Below are positions 48,101-56,410 of a DNA stretch of 64,000 bases, piece after piece. The position numbers and the translations under genes are program-made. Where the stretch lies: contig NZ_AAEW02000012.1 of the NCBI RefSeq assembly GCF_000167355.1, positions 61,852 through 125,851 on the forward strand, written 5' to 3'. The notes beneath the pieces were generated by a model. The model had not been told where the DNA came from. It saw nothing but the letters and a program-made list of their open reading frames with translations, and searched no databases. The stretch is from Desulfuromonas acetoxidans DSM 684 (GTDB lineage: Bacteria; Desulfobacterota; Desulfuromonadia; Desulfuromonadales; Desulfuromonadaceae). The first letter of the stretch is position 1, and the number at the start of each line of letters is the position of its first letter.

Positions 48101-49432
48101 TAGTTCTGTCGGTTGCATGCGGCTTTCCGCTTCCAGAGCTACCTGGCTCTGGCGTAGTTCAACACCTGGCCCGGCGGCACCGTCAACATGGGTGATGAAC
48201 TGGTCTTCGCTATGGCTACTGACCCGGCCCAGTTGCAGCACCGGTGTTGCATCAAGGCGCGAGCGGTTTTTAAGCTCGCCGGAAATAAAATCTTTGACCG
48301 TGTAACCGCCGCCGTCAAAATCGAGCCACAAAGTGCGCTCAAGACGTAGTCGTTCATTGGCTGGATCGCTGTCACCACGTTTACGAGGTACCAGGGTCAA
48401 TTGCGTGTCCGGGGTCATCAGATAACTCGGCAGGTTGCGCCATTGGCCGGGCATACCGGTCTGCGCCGGATCGATGGCTGTGGCCCCTTCAATGCTGATC
48501 ACCCGTAATTCGGGATGGGCTTCTACCGCCCAGATCTCCTGATCGGCCCACGGACCGTTTGGCGCTGGTGGTGATAAGGTATCAATGGGGCCCTGATGCC
48601 GGGCACCCAGTTGCAGGGTCCAGTTGCCGGGCTTGAGTTGAATGCGAAGAGTTCCGTCGTTTTCCAGACGAGCGGGCAACGGGCTGTTGAGTGATAGAGG
48701 AATAAAGCCCTGTGGCAGCATAACGCCGGTGCGCATCTCTCGGGCTTGGCCGGAGACATGCAGTTGGATGCGGGTGGTCAACACCAGAGGGATGGTGTCG
48801 GCAACATGGCGAAAAACGCGGAAACTGACATGGTCCTGGACGGCTTCGGCGCTCTGGTCGCCTTTGTTGAGCCACAGTAGGCCATTGCTGTCCATTTGTG
48901 GTTGGTGGATAAACTGGCCGTTGCGGGTCAATTTGAGCAGGGCGGTGCCCTGAGGAACTTTGAGGGTTTCCGGCAAGTTGCTCCATGTGAATCGACCACT
49001 GATTTCATAGTGGCCGGCGTCAAGCCACAGGGCTGGGCGTTGCTGGTTTTCGGCGGCGACGTTTGCCGTTGGGCTGACTGTGTCCGTATGGCGCAAGACC
49101 GTGGCGGTCGTCCCGTTGACTGTGACCTGTTGCGGCCAAAAACGGTTGTCTCCAGGCAGTTGTACCCAGCCGGGTTGTTCCAGTTCCCAGTATTGGTCAA
49201 AGCTGGCACCACGATCATTGGCGGTCAGAGTCAGGCTGCCGGGCCATTGGCAGCGGTGTTCGTCACGGCTGTTCCACAGCAGGGTACAGGCTTGTTGCGG
49301 GTCGTCATGGAGCACCCATTGCTGCCACGGTTGCAGATCCTCCGGGACATAAGGATCAGAGATGGCTACAGCCGGACTGCTGATCGACAAAATCATCAGA
49401 AACAGGGTTACAAAGAGTTGCAATGCAGACAT
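45155..49432 (-). CDS. Large membrane protein of unknown function
   Basis: About 1425 residues. I chose MSALQLFVTLF at 49432 with GGA nine bases upstream; ATG 49447 is possible. A signal sequence (about 1-22) leads to a periplasmic N-half with repeated beta-rich phrases such as VTVNG and LDAGHYEISGRFTW / LPETLKVPQGT. A cluster of helices lies near 490-600 and another near 670-740, including a second secretion-like segment ending TTTQAAQG. A second periplasmic half resembles the first (VQLDGKSRIPL, VPAGKHVITLHAPLPDSL, LTTPGW). Several C-terminal helices (about 1190-1370) end in a cytoplasmic tail rich in alanine, glutamine and proline. No family recognised. First gene of the operon with DUF4126 and pap. 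Confidence 0.85.
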   Translation of the reverse strand: MSALQLFVTLFLMILSISSPAVAISDPYVPEDLQPWQQWVLHDDPQQACTLLWNSRDEHRCQWPGSLTLTANDRGASFDQYWELEQPGWVQLPGDNRFWPQQVTVNGTTATVLRHTDTVSPTANVAAENQQRPALWLDAGHYEISGRFTWSNLPETLKVPQGTALLKLTRNGQFIHQPQMDSNGLLWLNKGDQSAEAVQDHVSFRVFRHVADTIPLVLTTRIQLHVSGQAREMRTGVMLPQGFIPLSLNSPLPARLENDGTLRIQLKPGNWTLQLGARHQGPIDTLSPPAPNGPWADQEIWAVEAHPELRVISIEGATAIDPAQTGMPGQWRNLPSYLMTPDTQLTLVPRKRGDSDPANERLRLERTLWLDFDGGGYTVKDFISGELKNRSRLDATPVLQLGRVSSHSEDQFITHVDGAAGPGVELRQSQVALEAESRMQPTELGSLPAVGWQFNPENLVTRLNLPPGWRLIEATGVDSASSTWLQRWTLLDIFIVLILTLSFGRLWGFTAGAVALVGLVLVYHEPQAPRLIWLHVLIPIALLRVLPTGRVKQLTQWYRNLALLGLLVIVLMFSVQQIRSALYPQLTPHRSAPRHYQAEPMMSVATDEVMMEKRAVAPLMATRQSLGKSLSNYRPDLKIQTGPGLPKWQWQQVELRWNGPVMSDQSLHLFLLPPLATRLLLVAGVVMIALMFLHLFSQGPLPRWKSESNGTDHGKSGTTTALAAFVAASLLTLLLGVSTTTTQAAQGGQGTFPSPELLDELYARLTEPVACAPYCTALDQLDIQADSQRLKLEMTYHSQVASAVPLPFPLQQLSVQTVQLDGKSRIPLYRDQRQQLWARVPAGKHVITLHAPLPDSLQRVQLPVPMAAGMVHLTTPGWRIGGISNGQASHGPIELTRLSDSEEKKLQPGELPAFVRVERELVLGLDWQVQTTVTRLSQKGAAAVLEIPLLSGERVTGRDITVKDNIAIINLPADIEQVRWQSSLEKSSQLELVAADSGPFNEIWRVNADRMWHVVSKGIPVIHRYQYGRWLPQWSPWANERLTLSITRPEGVKGQTVTIDNSHLEIAPGKRSTSAHLTIDIRSSHGTDHVITLPKGAELDEVTINGQSQPIKQNKQNPRLVTLPLVPGAQSITLNWHQPEGVSWLTKTPPVNLGTPHVESHSVLKLPTSRWTLFVGGPVLGPAVLFWGVLLVILVGAWILDRKAPTPLRWWHWLLLCAGLSQASLPALLPVIGWLVLLGLRRDHSDKLNTPLRFNLAQLGLVCLSVIALLTILSAIQQGLLGLPEMQIAGNNSTAWNLRWYQDRSLGPVAEAWTVSVPMYVYRVLMLLWALWLASALLRWLNWGWESFNRDGLWQKFPPRQRRKTTAAKPSNTATAPATQQAAQQTTQVAPPAAEDQDNPIAKAPEEELSFVIESAFPDDEKDKE

Positions 49433-49582
49433 AGGTCGAATTCCCATCACTTAAGATGTTCGTTGTCAACGGATCGATATTTTGTTTGCCACCGACAATG
49501 GAGCATGGCGTGAATAAACAGTTTAACGCAAAATAGTGTCCGGCGCATGTTCCGGTACCACAGTTGTCCTATCGGTTGCGTC

Positions 49583-50362
49583 TCAGGGAGTGTCAACCGG
49601 GAACTGATCCCTGAGGGTATCAAGATGGCGGCGAAAGATAGTCAGCATTACCTCATAGTCATGCCCGCCGGGGATATGAAAGCTGTTACAGGGTGGCAGC
49701 ACTGTGGCCAGCAGAGGTGGGCCTTCATCGGCGATGCTGTCATCTTGCCCATAGCCCAGATAAATAGGGGGCGATGGTGGACCGAGAGGGAGTGCGTGCT
49801 GATACTCCTTGATCCAGCTCCACACCATGCGTTGCCAGTCGTCAGCCGGGTCAAAGGTTCCGGGCTGCCAGACGGAGACCCCACCGGCATCTTTGATTTC
49901 GTGAATGATGCCGTCCCAACCGAGAAACGGTGTGATGAGTAGAATACCGTCGATATCTTCAGGGTGCTCGCGCACATAGATCAGGCTGCCGAGTCCCCCC
50001 ATTGAAAAACCCGCCAGCCAGATATGTTGATAGCCCTGCTGGCGTGCCGGTTGGATGACATCCTCATAGAGACGGTCAACAAGGGTTTGTTTTTTGTAAT
50101 AGCCGAAATGGGCATCGGGAACAACGACGTCAAACGGCAAATTGCGCTGACGAACTGCAGCGATGGCGCCAAGGCGTTCAAAATCTTCAGCAGAACCGCC
50201 AATGCCGCGCAGGATAACGAGCAGGTTGGGGTTCTGCTGGGGCTGTGTATAGGTTAGTAGCGGCAACGGGATGCGCGTTGCCGGAGTGCAACTGAGAATG
50301 AGGCTGCTCACCAAGATCAGCGTTGTGATGAACATGAACCGGTTGAACCAGAGTCGTGACAT
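49583..50362 (-). CDS. Lipoprotein alpha/beta hydrolase
   Basis: A 259-residue protein starting MSRLWFNRFM at 50362 after AAGGAG. A lipoprotein-type signal ends LILSC, lipidated cysteine at about residue 24. The nucleophile elbow GFSMGG (about 117-122), the acid region GYGQDDSIAD and the histidine GGHDYEVM make a full catalytic triad. The oxyanion strand LLVILRGIGGSAEDFE precedes it. Substrate unknown. It is transcribed in the same direction as its neighbours but with 134 bp between it and the large membrane gene. Confidence 0.83.
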   Translation of the reverse strand: MSRLWFNRFMFITTLILVSSLILSCTPATRIPLPLLTYTQPQQNPNLLVILRGIGGSAEDFERLGAIAAVRQRNLPFDVVVPDAHFGYYKKQTLVDRLYEDVIQPARQQGYQHIWLAGFSMGGLGSLIYVREHPEDIDGILLITPFLGWDGIIHEIKDAGGVSVWQPGTFDPADDWQRMVWSWIKEYQHALPLGPPSPPIYLGYGQDDSIADEGPPLLATVLPPCNSFHIPGGHDYEVMLTIFRRHLDTLRDQFPVDTP

Positions 50363-50441
50363 GGTCGAACTCCTTATGCTTTGTGCTGCGGTAATCACTG
50401 TTCGGTGGCTGTATATAACGAACCTGTTGCCGTGTCAGGTG

Positions 50442-51293
50442 TTATCGCATGGCGCCCAGCTTAACCAGCAGTCGATCCAGCCATCGCCATGGCAGTAGAC
50501 GTCGGCACGTTGCCAGAACATAGGTCGGCACAGTGACATAGTAGCGTGGTTGCGGGCGCGGGCTGCTCAGGGCATGAAGCACCCGCTTGGTGACCAGTGC
50601 CGGTGATCCGGTAAACGGGGTCGGGTGGTCACTGGCGGCATAATAGTTGGTTACACGCCGGTAGTCGTTGGCATGATCACTGTCCTGCCAGTTGATATCC
50701 TGCTGAAAGGCTTCCAGTGCATTCTGGCGAAAGCGGCTGCGGATCGGTCCCGGTTCGATCAGGCTGACTTTAACCGGGGAATCGTAAAGTTCCAAACGCA
50801 AGGTGTCGGTCAGTCCTTCGAGGGCGAACTTGCTGGCGTTGTAAGCGCCTTGCCATGGGAAGGCGACCAAACCGAGCACCGAGCTGATAGTGACCAACCG
50901 TCCTTCCGCTCCCTGTTTCAATGCGGGAAGCAAGCCGACGGTCAGCTGGTGGGTGCCGAACAGGTTGACGGCAAACTGTTGTTCAAGGCTGTCGCGGGAA
51001 AGGTCTTCGACCGCGCCGGGCTGGCCGTAGGCGGCGTTATTGATCAGGGCGTAGAGGGCGTTATCGCACAACGACAGGATGGTGTTGATAGCTCGGTCAA
51101 CGCTGGCGCTATCCGCCAGTTCCAGAGCACAGGTGGTCAGACCGAGGCGGCGCAGTTCCTCAAGGTCTTCGTCGCGGCGGGCGGTGGCGATCACACGGTA
51201 GTCGTATTGATACAGGGTCAGGGCGATATCCCGGCCGATACCGCTGGAAGCGCCGGTGACAACGACCCAGCGTTGCTGTCCCATGCTGGTCAT
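50442..51293 (-). CDS. Short-chain dehydrogenase/reductase
   Basis: A 283-residue classical SDR with TGASSGIG cofactor loop (about 13-20), an arginine after strand 2 (ATARRDEDL, suggesting NADP), the NNAAYG motif (about 85-90), catalytic serine in VTISSVLG and YNASK (about 150-154). The C-terminal part after about 250 is basic and amphipathic. Substrate unknown, possibly a lipid or ketone. GGAAAACATC precedes the start. It is separated from the following alpha/beta hydrolase by about 80 bp. Confidence 0.92.
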   Translation of the reverse strand: MTSMGQQRWVVVTGASSGIGRDIALTLYQYDYRVIATARRDEDLEELRRLGLTTCALELADSASVDRAINTILSLCDNALYALINNAAYGQPGAVEDLSRDSLEQQFAVNLFGTHQLTVGLLPALKQGAEGRLVTISSVLGLVAFPWQGAYNASKFALEGLTDTLRLELYDSPVKVSLIEPGPIRSRFRQNALEAFQQDINWQDSDHANDYRRVTNYYAASDHPTPFTGSPALVTKRVLHALSSPRPQPRYYVTVPTYVLATCRRLLPWRWLDRLLVKLGAMR

Positions 51294-51695
51294 GATGTTT
51301 TCCTCACTGATTGAATCTTGTAATCTTCGCTCTGACTTTTGATTGCTGAAGCTTTACCGTGGAGTATCTATGCTGCTTTGGCGAGCATCATGCGTATGCG
51401 TGGTTTGGTGCCCACGTGACGCGGGCTTCCGCGCCCGCACGGCGGGCCACTTTTGCGTCGACAAAAGGGGCTCAAAATCGACTCCCGGGCTTCGCGTCCT
51501 GCGGATTCCCTCCCTCCATCCGCTTATGCCGTGATATCGGCAAAAACTCGGTCTGTTGGTAACAGCCCTCAAACAGTTTGCCGACGATCATCACGGCGAT
51601 GCTCCTTGCGTTCGGCGCTGCAGTACAGGAGAGCTGGTGGAATGCGGACGATTCATTCCTGATGTCCTTATTCCCACCTACTAGAGGTGTTGCGT
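51294..51695. other. Intergenic region with inverted Y module (402 bp)
   Basis: Separates the SDR gene start from the end of the DAC-like gene, both minus strand. Most of it (51378-51630) is repeat copy D. The remaining edges show no clear promoter or coding frame. Confidence 0.5.
51378..51630 (-). repeat. Composite repeat copy D (Y module only, inverted)
   Basis: Read on the minus strand this matches Y of copies A and C: start near GCAGCGCCGAACGCAAGGAG, then TTTTTGCCGATATCACGGC, GGGAGTCGATTTTG, a CTTTTGTCGACGCAAAAG hairpin core and GCGGGC-GCGGAA-GCCCGC. There is no X module attached. Both edges dissolve into unrelated sequence. Confidence 0.85.
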
Positions 51696-52976
51696 CTACC
51701 CAAAACGATAAATCAGTTGGCCGTTGTGGAACAGTTCGATGGGACCGTCTTCGGACACCTTGATGACGCGACCGTAATGGGAGGCGGCGGTGGCCGCCGT
51801 GGTGCGACCACCGCCGGTGACCAGGTCGCCGGCTTTGGAGGTGTCGATGATGACACCGGTGTCGAGCAGTTCCCCTTTGCGGTTGATGACCGTCAGGCCG
51901 TCTGAAGAGAGGATGCGCATGAGTTCGCCGGAGCGTTTCAACACGCCGATACGGGTGCCGCAGACGTGGCGGATCAGCGCCCGGCTCAGCGGGTCGCGAC
52001 CGCCGACCGAACCTTTGCGCAGCTCCTGCAGATCGGTTTTTTCATTACTGATTAGGATGACTGTACCGTGGCGTGATTTGGACAGGGCGTACACTGACCA
52101 GATCAGCACATCGATGGCGCGTTTATCAAAATAGCCGCGCAAAAAGACGCGGAAAATATCCGGGTCGAAAATGCCCCAGTCGCCGTGACGCCACACCAGC
52201 AGTTTGCCGCTGTCGAGCACGACTTCGACCTCCGAGGCCTCATTGACGAAAACGGCAAATGCACCGGCTCCGGCTTTTTCCAGTAAGGACACGGTTTCGC
52301 GGTTGGCCAACTGATCGATGGAGTCGCGCGGTCCCGGACTGCTGGTACGGATGGTGCCCTTGACGTTCATCCGGATGTCGCAGATGTACAGGGCGCGCAG
52401 GCCGTCGACAAAACGGTATGACAGCGGATTGACAAAAAAGTTGGCGTTGATCCGTTTGCGGTCGTCCCCCAGATCGAGCCAGGTGTAGCGGGTTTTTTTC
52501 AGCAACGGCAACAGCTCTTCGAGCTGATTACGATAGATGAGAAAGCCGGTGGTGGCCGGAACGCCTTCGTAGCGTTGGTAAGAGAGCTTTTTCAGCAGTT
52601 GGATCAGGTTTTGGGTGGTCCAGAACACCCCTTTGCGGTCATCGCGAATGTAGCGGGCGACGGCAATATCCATCAGCGACGTGAGTAGAGCGGTGCGGAA
52701 ATGCGCGGCATAGCCTTTGGCGGAAAATCCGGAGAACAGCCCCTCGAGCGCCGTGAGCATCTCCTGAATAAAACTCTCCTCGGTCGGCGTGAATGCCAGT
52801 TCACCACGTTGGGCACAAAAATGGTAGGGAACGCCACCAATTTCAATGTTGATCACCAGGTCGTTTTCTTGCTCACCACACTGGTCGCACTCCTCCAGTT
52901 CATTGAAGGCGACTTTGGCACCACCAAGAAAAGAACTGACACTGTTGCGAATGGCATTAAAGGCTGACTTCGGCAT
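51696..52976 (-). CDS. Divergent DisA_N / DAC-like protein
   Basis: A 426-residue cytoplasmic protein, start MPKSAF at 52976. The N-terminal 150 residues include a CDQCG pair near residue 33. The central part is unrecognised. The last about 140 residues align by pattern with the diadenylate cyclase domain: HGTVILISNE, then DGLTVINRKGELLDTGVII, then GGGRTTAATAAS and VIKVSEDGPIELF. The canonical DGA becomes DGL (about 359-361), and the RHR-containing loop becomes GGGRTT (about 388-393), so one key arginine is absent. This may be a sensor or inactive relative (DACNV-like families), or a divergent cyclase. Confidence 0.65.
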   Translation of the reverse strand: MPKSAFNAIRNSVSSFLGGAKVAFNELEECDQCGEQENDLVINIEIGGVPYHFCAQRGELAFTPTEESFIQEMLTALEGLFSGFSAKGYAAHFRTALLTSLMDIAVARYIRDDRKGVFWTTQNLIQLLKKLSYQRYEGVPATTGFLIYRNQLEELLPLLKKTRYTWLDLGDDRKRINANFFVNPLSYRFVDGLRALYICDIRMNVKGTIRTSSPGPRDSIDQLANRETVSLLEKAGAGAFAVFVNEASEVEVVLDSGKLLVWRHGDWGIFDPDIFRVFLRGYFDKRAIDVLIWSVYALSKSRHGTVILISNEKTDLQELRKGSVGGRDPLSRALIRHVCGTRIGVLKRSGELMRILSSDGLTVINRKGELLDTGVIIDTSKAGDLVTGGGRTTAATAASHYGRVIKVSEDGPIELFHNGQLIYRFG

Positions 52977-53055
52977 AGACAATAGATTGCCTTATCCATC
53001 CTAAGCGTGCAACAAAAAAGGGCTTTTCCGGTTAATGTTTTTTAGGGTTTATGCT

Positions 53056-54366
53056 TCAGGGCGTCAGAATACCTTCAATTTCGCCCGAGATTTGGATGGC
53101 GTAGTTGTCGGTGAGTCCTGAGACGAAATCAAAGATCTGTCGTAACCACCACTGATAGGGTTTGTCCGCATTGGTTTTGATAAAGGCGTCATCCCAAGCC
53201 AGGTTAAAGCAGCGTTGTGAAATGAAGTCGAGGTCGTGGTAGCTTCCCCGTTCTCCCAGAGCCTGAGCCGAGAGAACAAAGGCCTTGATAATGCGGCCGA
53301 GCATTTTGTATGAGCCGATCTCGTAACCCAGCTTGGAACGATGGGAAAAGATGATGGTGTAGAGCTTGCCGATCTCTTCGAAGGCACCACTGAACCTGTC
53401 GGAAAAATCGCTTTTCAGATCGGTTTGACGTTCGCCGTTGAGGATGGCCGGATAATCTTCAGCAAACACCCGGCAGGTTTCGTTGATCAGGGCATCGATC
53501 GCTTCACTGCGTGCCATGGCCGTGGGTTTCCAGGTGTCGTCGGGGCAACCGGCGAGAGTCAGAAACAGTTTTTTGATCGGTTCTTCCGGAAAGATGCGCA
53601 TGGACACGGCATCCTCCATATCAAGCAGACGGTAGCAGATATCGTCTGCAGCTTCGGTGAGAAACGACAGGGGATGGCGGGCGATGCGGCCATCCGGCCG
53701 TTGCAGCCCCATTCTGGCGACCATGTCGGTAAAGATTTCTTTTTCGCTGGCAAACACATTGAATTTTTTCTTGGCTGCGGCGCGTGGATCGTCGCTGGCC
53801 CAGGGGTACTTGATCATGGCGCCGAGGGACGCATAGGTCAGGCGCATGTAGCCGCATTGAGAGATATCCTTACGCGCGGCGAGGCGAAAGCCCTGGGCGT
53901 TGCCTTCGAACAGCAGCAGATCGTTGCGGGTTGCTGCGTCGATCTGGTTGTTGAACACTAAGGCGTCGTGTTTGGCCACCCATTCGCGGATGGTATTCTC
54001 TCCGGCATGACCAAACGGGGGATTGCCGATGTCGTGAATCAGACAGCCGACCTGAATGATCTGAGCGATATTATCGAACAGGGCTTTTTGATCAGGGTGT
54101 TGTTCAACGAGGAAGGACTGAATTTTGTTGCCCAGAGAGCGGCCGACACTGCCCACTTCAATGGAGTGAATGAGACGGTTATGGATATGGTCATTGGGGG
54201 CCAGCGGGTGGACTTGGGTTTTTTTTGCCAGGCGGCGAAACGGTTCACTGAACACCACGCGATCGTAATCGATCTCAAAGGGACTGCGTTCTCCAACTGT
54301 TGGTGTCGCCGGTGCTGGTTGGTCAACGCGATCTTGAGACAGTAACTTGGGCCACTCTAACGACAT
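53056..54366 (-). CDS. dgt: dGTPase (deoxyguanosinetriphosphate triphosphohydrolase)
   Basis: A 436-residue HD hydrolase of the dGTPase-like family, start MSLEWPKLLS at 54366 after GGAGGT. FSEPFRRLAKKTQVHPL, HNRLIHSIEVGSVGRSLG (metal His) and QVGCLIHDIGNPPFGHAGE (HD pair) are characteristic. It hydrolyses dNTPs to deoxynucleosides and triphosphate and helps set nucleotide pools; a role against phage is possible in the family. It is followed by an unrelated DAC-like gene and preceded by the DUF2007 gene 74 bp away. Confidence 0.94.
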   Translation of the reverse strand: MSLEWPKLLSQDRVDQPAPATPTVGERSPFEIDYDRVVFSEPFRRLAKKTQVHPLAPNDHIHNRLIHSIEVGSVGRSLGNKIQSFLVEQHPDQKALFDNIAQIIQVGCLIHDIGNPPFGHAGENTIREWVAKHDALVFNNQIDAATRNDLLLFEGNAQGFRLAARKDISQCGYMRLTYASLGAMIKYPWASDDPRAAAKKKFNVFASEKEIFTDMVARMGLQRPDGRIARHPLSFLTEAADDICYRLLDMEDAVSMRIFPEEPIKKLFLTLAGCPDDTWKPTAMARSEAIDALINETCRVFAEDYPAILNGERQTDLKSDFSDRFSGAFEEIGKLYTIIFSHRSKLGYEIGSYKMLGRIIKAFVLSAQALGERGSYHDLDFISQRCFNLAWDDAFIKTNADKPYQWWLRQIFDFVSGLTDNYAIQISGEIEGILTP

Positions 54367-54440
54367 CAGGTACCTCCACAAAGCGGGATCAGGGTTGCCT
54401 GCAGCATAAAAGGTTTTGCGCTGGGATGCAAAAAGTTGTT

Positions 54441-55190
54441 TCAGTCAGAATGGCTGAGCCAGACTTGTGCTTCTTCGATCTCTTCGAAAACCGCTGTGCG
54501 ATGGTTTGTCGCCATTTTGTTGCCCTGTTGCCAGAGCTCCAGCCAGTCATCAGCCTGTCCCGGCCCGACGACAAACGCCGACTTGCCGTGGCCGATCTGG
54601 TTTTGGTGGGTGCGGTGAAAATTTCGGATTGCTTCCAGATCCTCTACGGGTGTCACGGCAAATTCAAGCTGGCGATGGTCAAAAATAACCGCCATTCCCG
54701 CTTGCCAACGGGTCTGTGCCAGTAATTCTTGGCCGAGAGCGATCATGCCTTGGGCCGTCAGGGTACCTGAGGTTGTTGCGATGAAAATCCGGTGTTGGGG
54801 GTCAAACTCTATATCAAAGACCATCTCATCTTTTGCTGCGGCTGGCCGACGGCGGGGAACCATCCATCCCAACAGCACAACTTCCAGAACGGTGCGCAGT
54901 TTATCCCACCAGTTATAGGTGGGTTGCGACAGCGTAGATGTGGGTTGTTTTTGCCGGGCCAGAAAGTCGTGCAGAACCACCTGAGCCTGTGGCAGGGCGC
55001 TGTCGGCCACGAGGATCCACCGGCGGTTGAAGGACTCAATTTGGACACCAATGTACAGCGAACCGAAATGGTCGTTGGTTACGGTGTAGGGGATGTTTTC
55101 CGCGTCGAGACGACTGCGCAGCAGGCTGAGCTCCAGCTCAGTGTGGGGCGAATAGAGGGCGGTGAACGGTTCGTGGCGCGGGTTGCTCAT
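54441..55190 (-). CDS. DUF2007 protein with SpoIIAA-like C-terminus
   Basis: A 249-residue protein starting MSNPRHEPFT at 55190. The first 70 residues match the DUF2007 putative signal-transducing domain (LYSPHTELELSLLRSRLDAENI, then FGSLYIGVQIES). A linker with a tryptophan-rich helix leads to a C-terminal STAS/SpoIIAA-like region (RIFIATTSGTLTAQGMIALGQEL, AVIFDHRQLEFAVTPVEDL). The fusion suggests a sensing role; function unknown. The start overlaps the tag stop (ATGA), so they are coupled. Confidence 0.75.
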   Translation of the reverse strand: MSNPRHEPFTALYSPHTELELSLLRSRLDAENIPYTVTNDHFGSLYIGVQIESFNRRWILVADSALPQAQVVLHDFLARQKQPTSTLSQPTYNWWDKLRTVLEVVLLGWMVPRRRPAAAKDEMVFDIEFDPQHRIFIATTSGTLTAQGMIALGQELLAQTRWQAGMAVIFDHRQLEFAVTPVEDLEAIRNFHRTHQNQIGHGKSAFVVGPGQADDWLELWQQGNKMATNHRTAVFEEIEEAQVWLSHSD

Positions 55191-55783
55191 GGAGATTCGG
55201 CGATGCTGTTGAGCTGTGCATGGCGGGGGCAACTGACCAGATGGTCGTTAACCATGCCGATGGATTGCATCAGTGCATAGCAGATGGTCGGGCCGACAAA
55301 GTTGAAGCCGCGTTTTTTCAGATCGCGACTCATCGCTTGAGATTCCGTTGTCTGGGCCGGGACCTCGTCGAGAGTGCGCCAATGGTTGATGATTGGTTGG
55401 CCATTGACGAATGCCCACAAATAACGGTCGAAGCTGCCGAACTCATCGATCAGCTGTAATATGCCGCGGGCATTGCGAATGGTTGAGGTAATTTTCAACC
55501 GGTTGCGGACGATGCCGGGATTGGTCATTAATCGCTCGATGTCGCTGTCGGTGTAAGCGGCAACCGTGGCAATATCAAAATGGGCAAACGCCACGCGGTA
55601 ATTGGGGCGTTTTTTCAGAATGGTCAGCCAGCTCAGACCGGCCTGGGCCCCTTCGAGAGTGAGCATTTCGAACAGATCTCGGTCGTCATGCAGCGGCACA
55701 CCCCATTGGTTGTCGTGATAGTCGATATATTCGGCATCGCCGAGACACCAGCTGCAGCGGGGATCATCAGAGGATGGGGACAT
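55187..55783 (-). CDS. tag: DNA-3-methyladenine glycosylase I
   Basis: A 198-residue enzyme removing 3-methyladenine in base excision repair. CSWCLGDAEYIDYHDNQWG with the zinc cysteine region at about 10-30, LFEMLTLEGAQAGLSWLTIL (about 43-62) and the C-terminal HLVSCPRHAQ are typical Tag features. AAAGG precedes the start. It lies 14 bp after the DUF3024 gene stop and overlaps DUF2007, forming a small minus-strand operon. Confidence 0.96.
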   Translation of the reverse strand: MSPSSDDPRCSWCLGDAEYIDYHDNQWGVPLHDDRDLFEMLTLEGAQAGLSWLTILKKRPNYRVAFAHFDIATVAAYTDSDIERLMTNPGIVRNRLKITSTIRNARGILQLIDEFGSFDRYLWAFVNGQPIINHWRTLDEVPAQTTESQAMSRDLKKRGFNFVGPTICYALMQSIGMVNDHLVSCPRHAQLNSIAESP

Positions 55784-55797
55784 GGTTCGGCCTTTCG

Positions 55798-56142
55798 TTA
55801 ACCGAAAAATACACCAAATGCGTCTTTATTTACTTCTTTGATCAGCGCGTCGAGAACCCGGTCTTCAAAATGGGACTCGTAGGGCACCCATTGCAGGTTA
55901 ACGCGCTGCCAGTACAGGGTCCACAGTTGTTGGTCGGACACATAGATAAGCCGCGCAACGCCGGTTTCGGTTTTCTTTTGGGGATCTTTCCAATGAGGGC
56001 GAATCTCTGTGATAAACACTTCGTTGTCGCGAACAAGATAGTCATAACGTAACCGATCACGCAGTGTGTCCGGAGTTTTCTCACGGCACAGTCCGCCGAT
56101 CACCTTGTCGATCCGTTTCAATTCAAATTCAGAAAATGCCAT
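55798..56142 (-). CDS. DUF3024 family protein
   Basis: A 114-residue protein: MAFSEFELKRIDKVIGGLC at the start, then FITEIRPHWKDPQ, VARLIYVSDQQLWTLYWQR and NLQWVPYE, the conserved DUF3024 string. It is small, soluble and of unknown function. GGGGTGAT is immediately upstream of the ATG. First gene of the run to tag, DUF2007 and possibly dgt. Confidence 0.88.
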   Translation of the reverse strand: MAFSEFELKRIDKVIGGLCREKTPDTLRDRLRYDYLVRDNEVFITEIRPHWKDPQKKTETGVARLIYVSDQQLWTLYWQRVNLQWVPYESHFEDRVLDALIKEVNKDAFGVFFG

Positions 56143-56410
56143 ATCACCCCATTGCTGGAAACGCCACTCAGTGAGTTGCTTATAATGAATCCCTTTTTTA
56201 CTGTATTCTTGTTATGTTCGTCAATGCTATGTCGAAATTCTTGCAAAAAGTTCACCATGGCTTTTGCCAACGACATCTTTATCTCCAAATGATGTATGAG
56301 GTCGCCGTGTGACTACAGAGCCTGATTCTTTCAGGCGTGACTGGCCGGGGGAGGATCAGCTTTTTAACGCACTGCCGTGCTGAAATGATAAATGAAGTGG
56401 TGGAAAAAGA

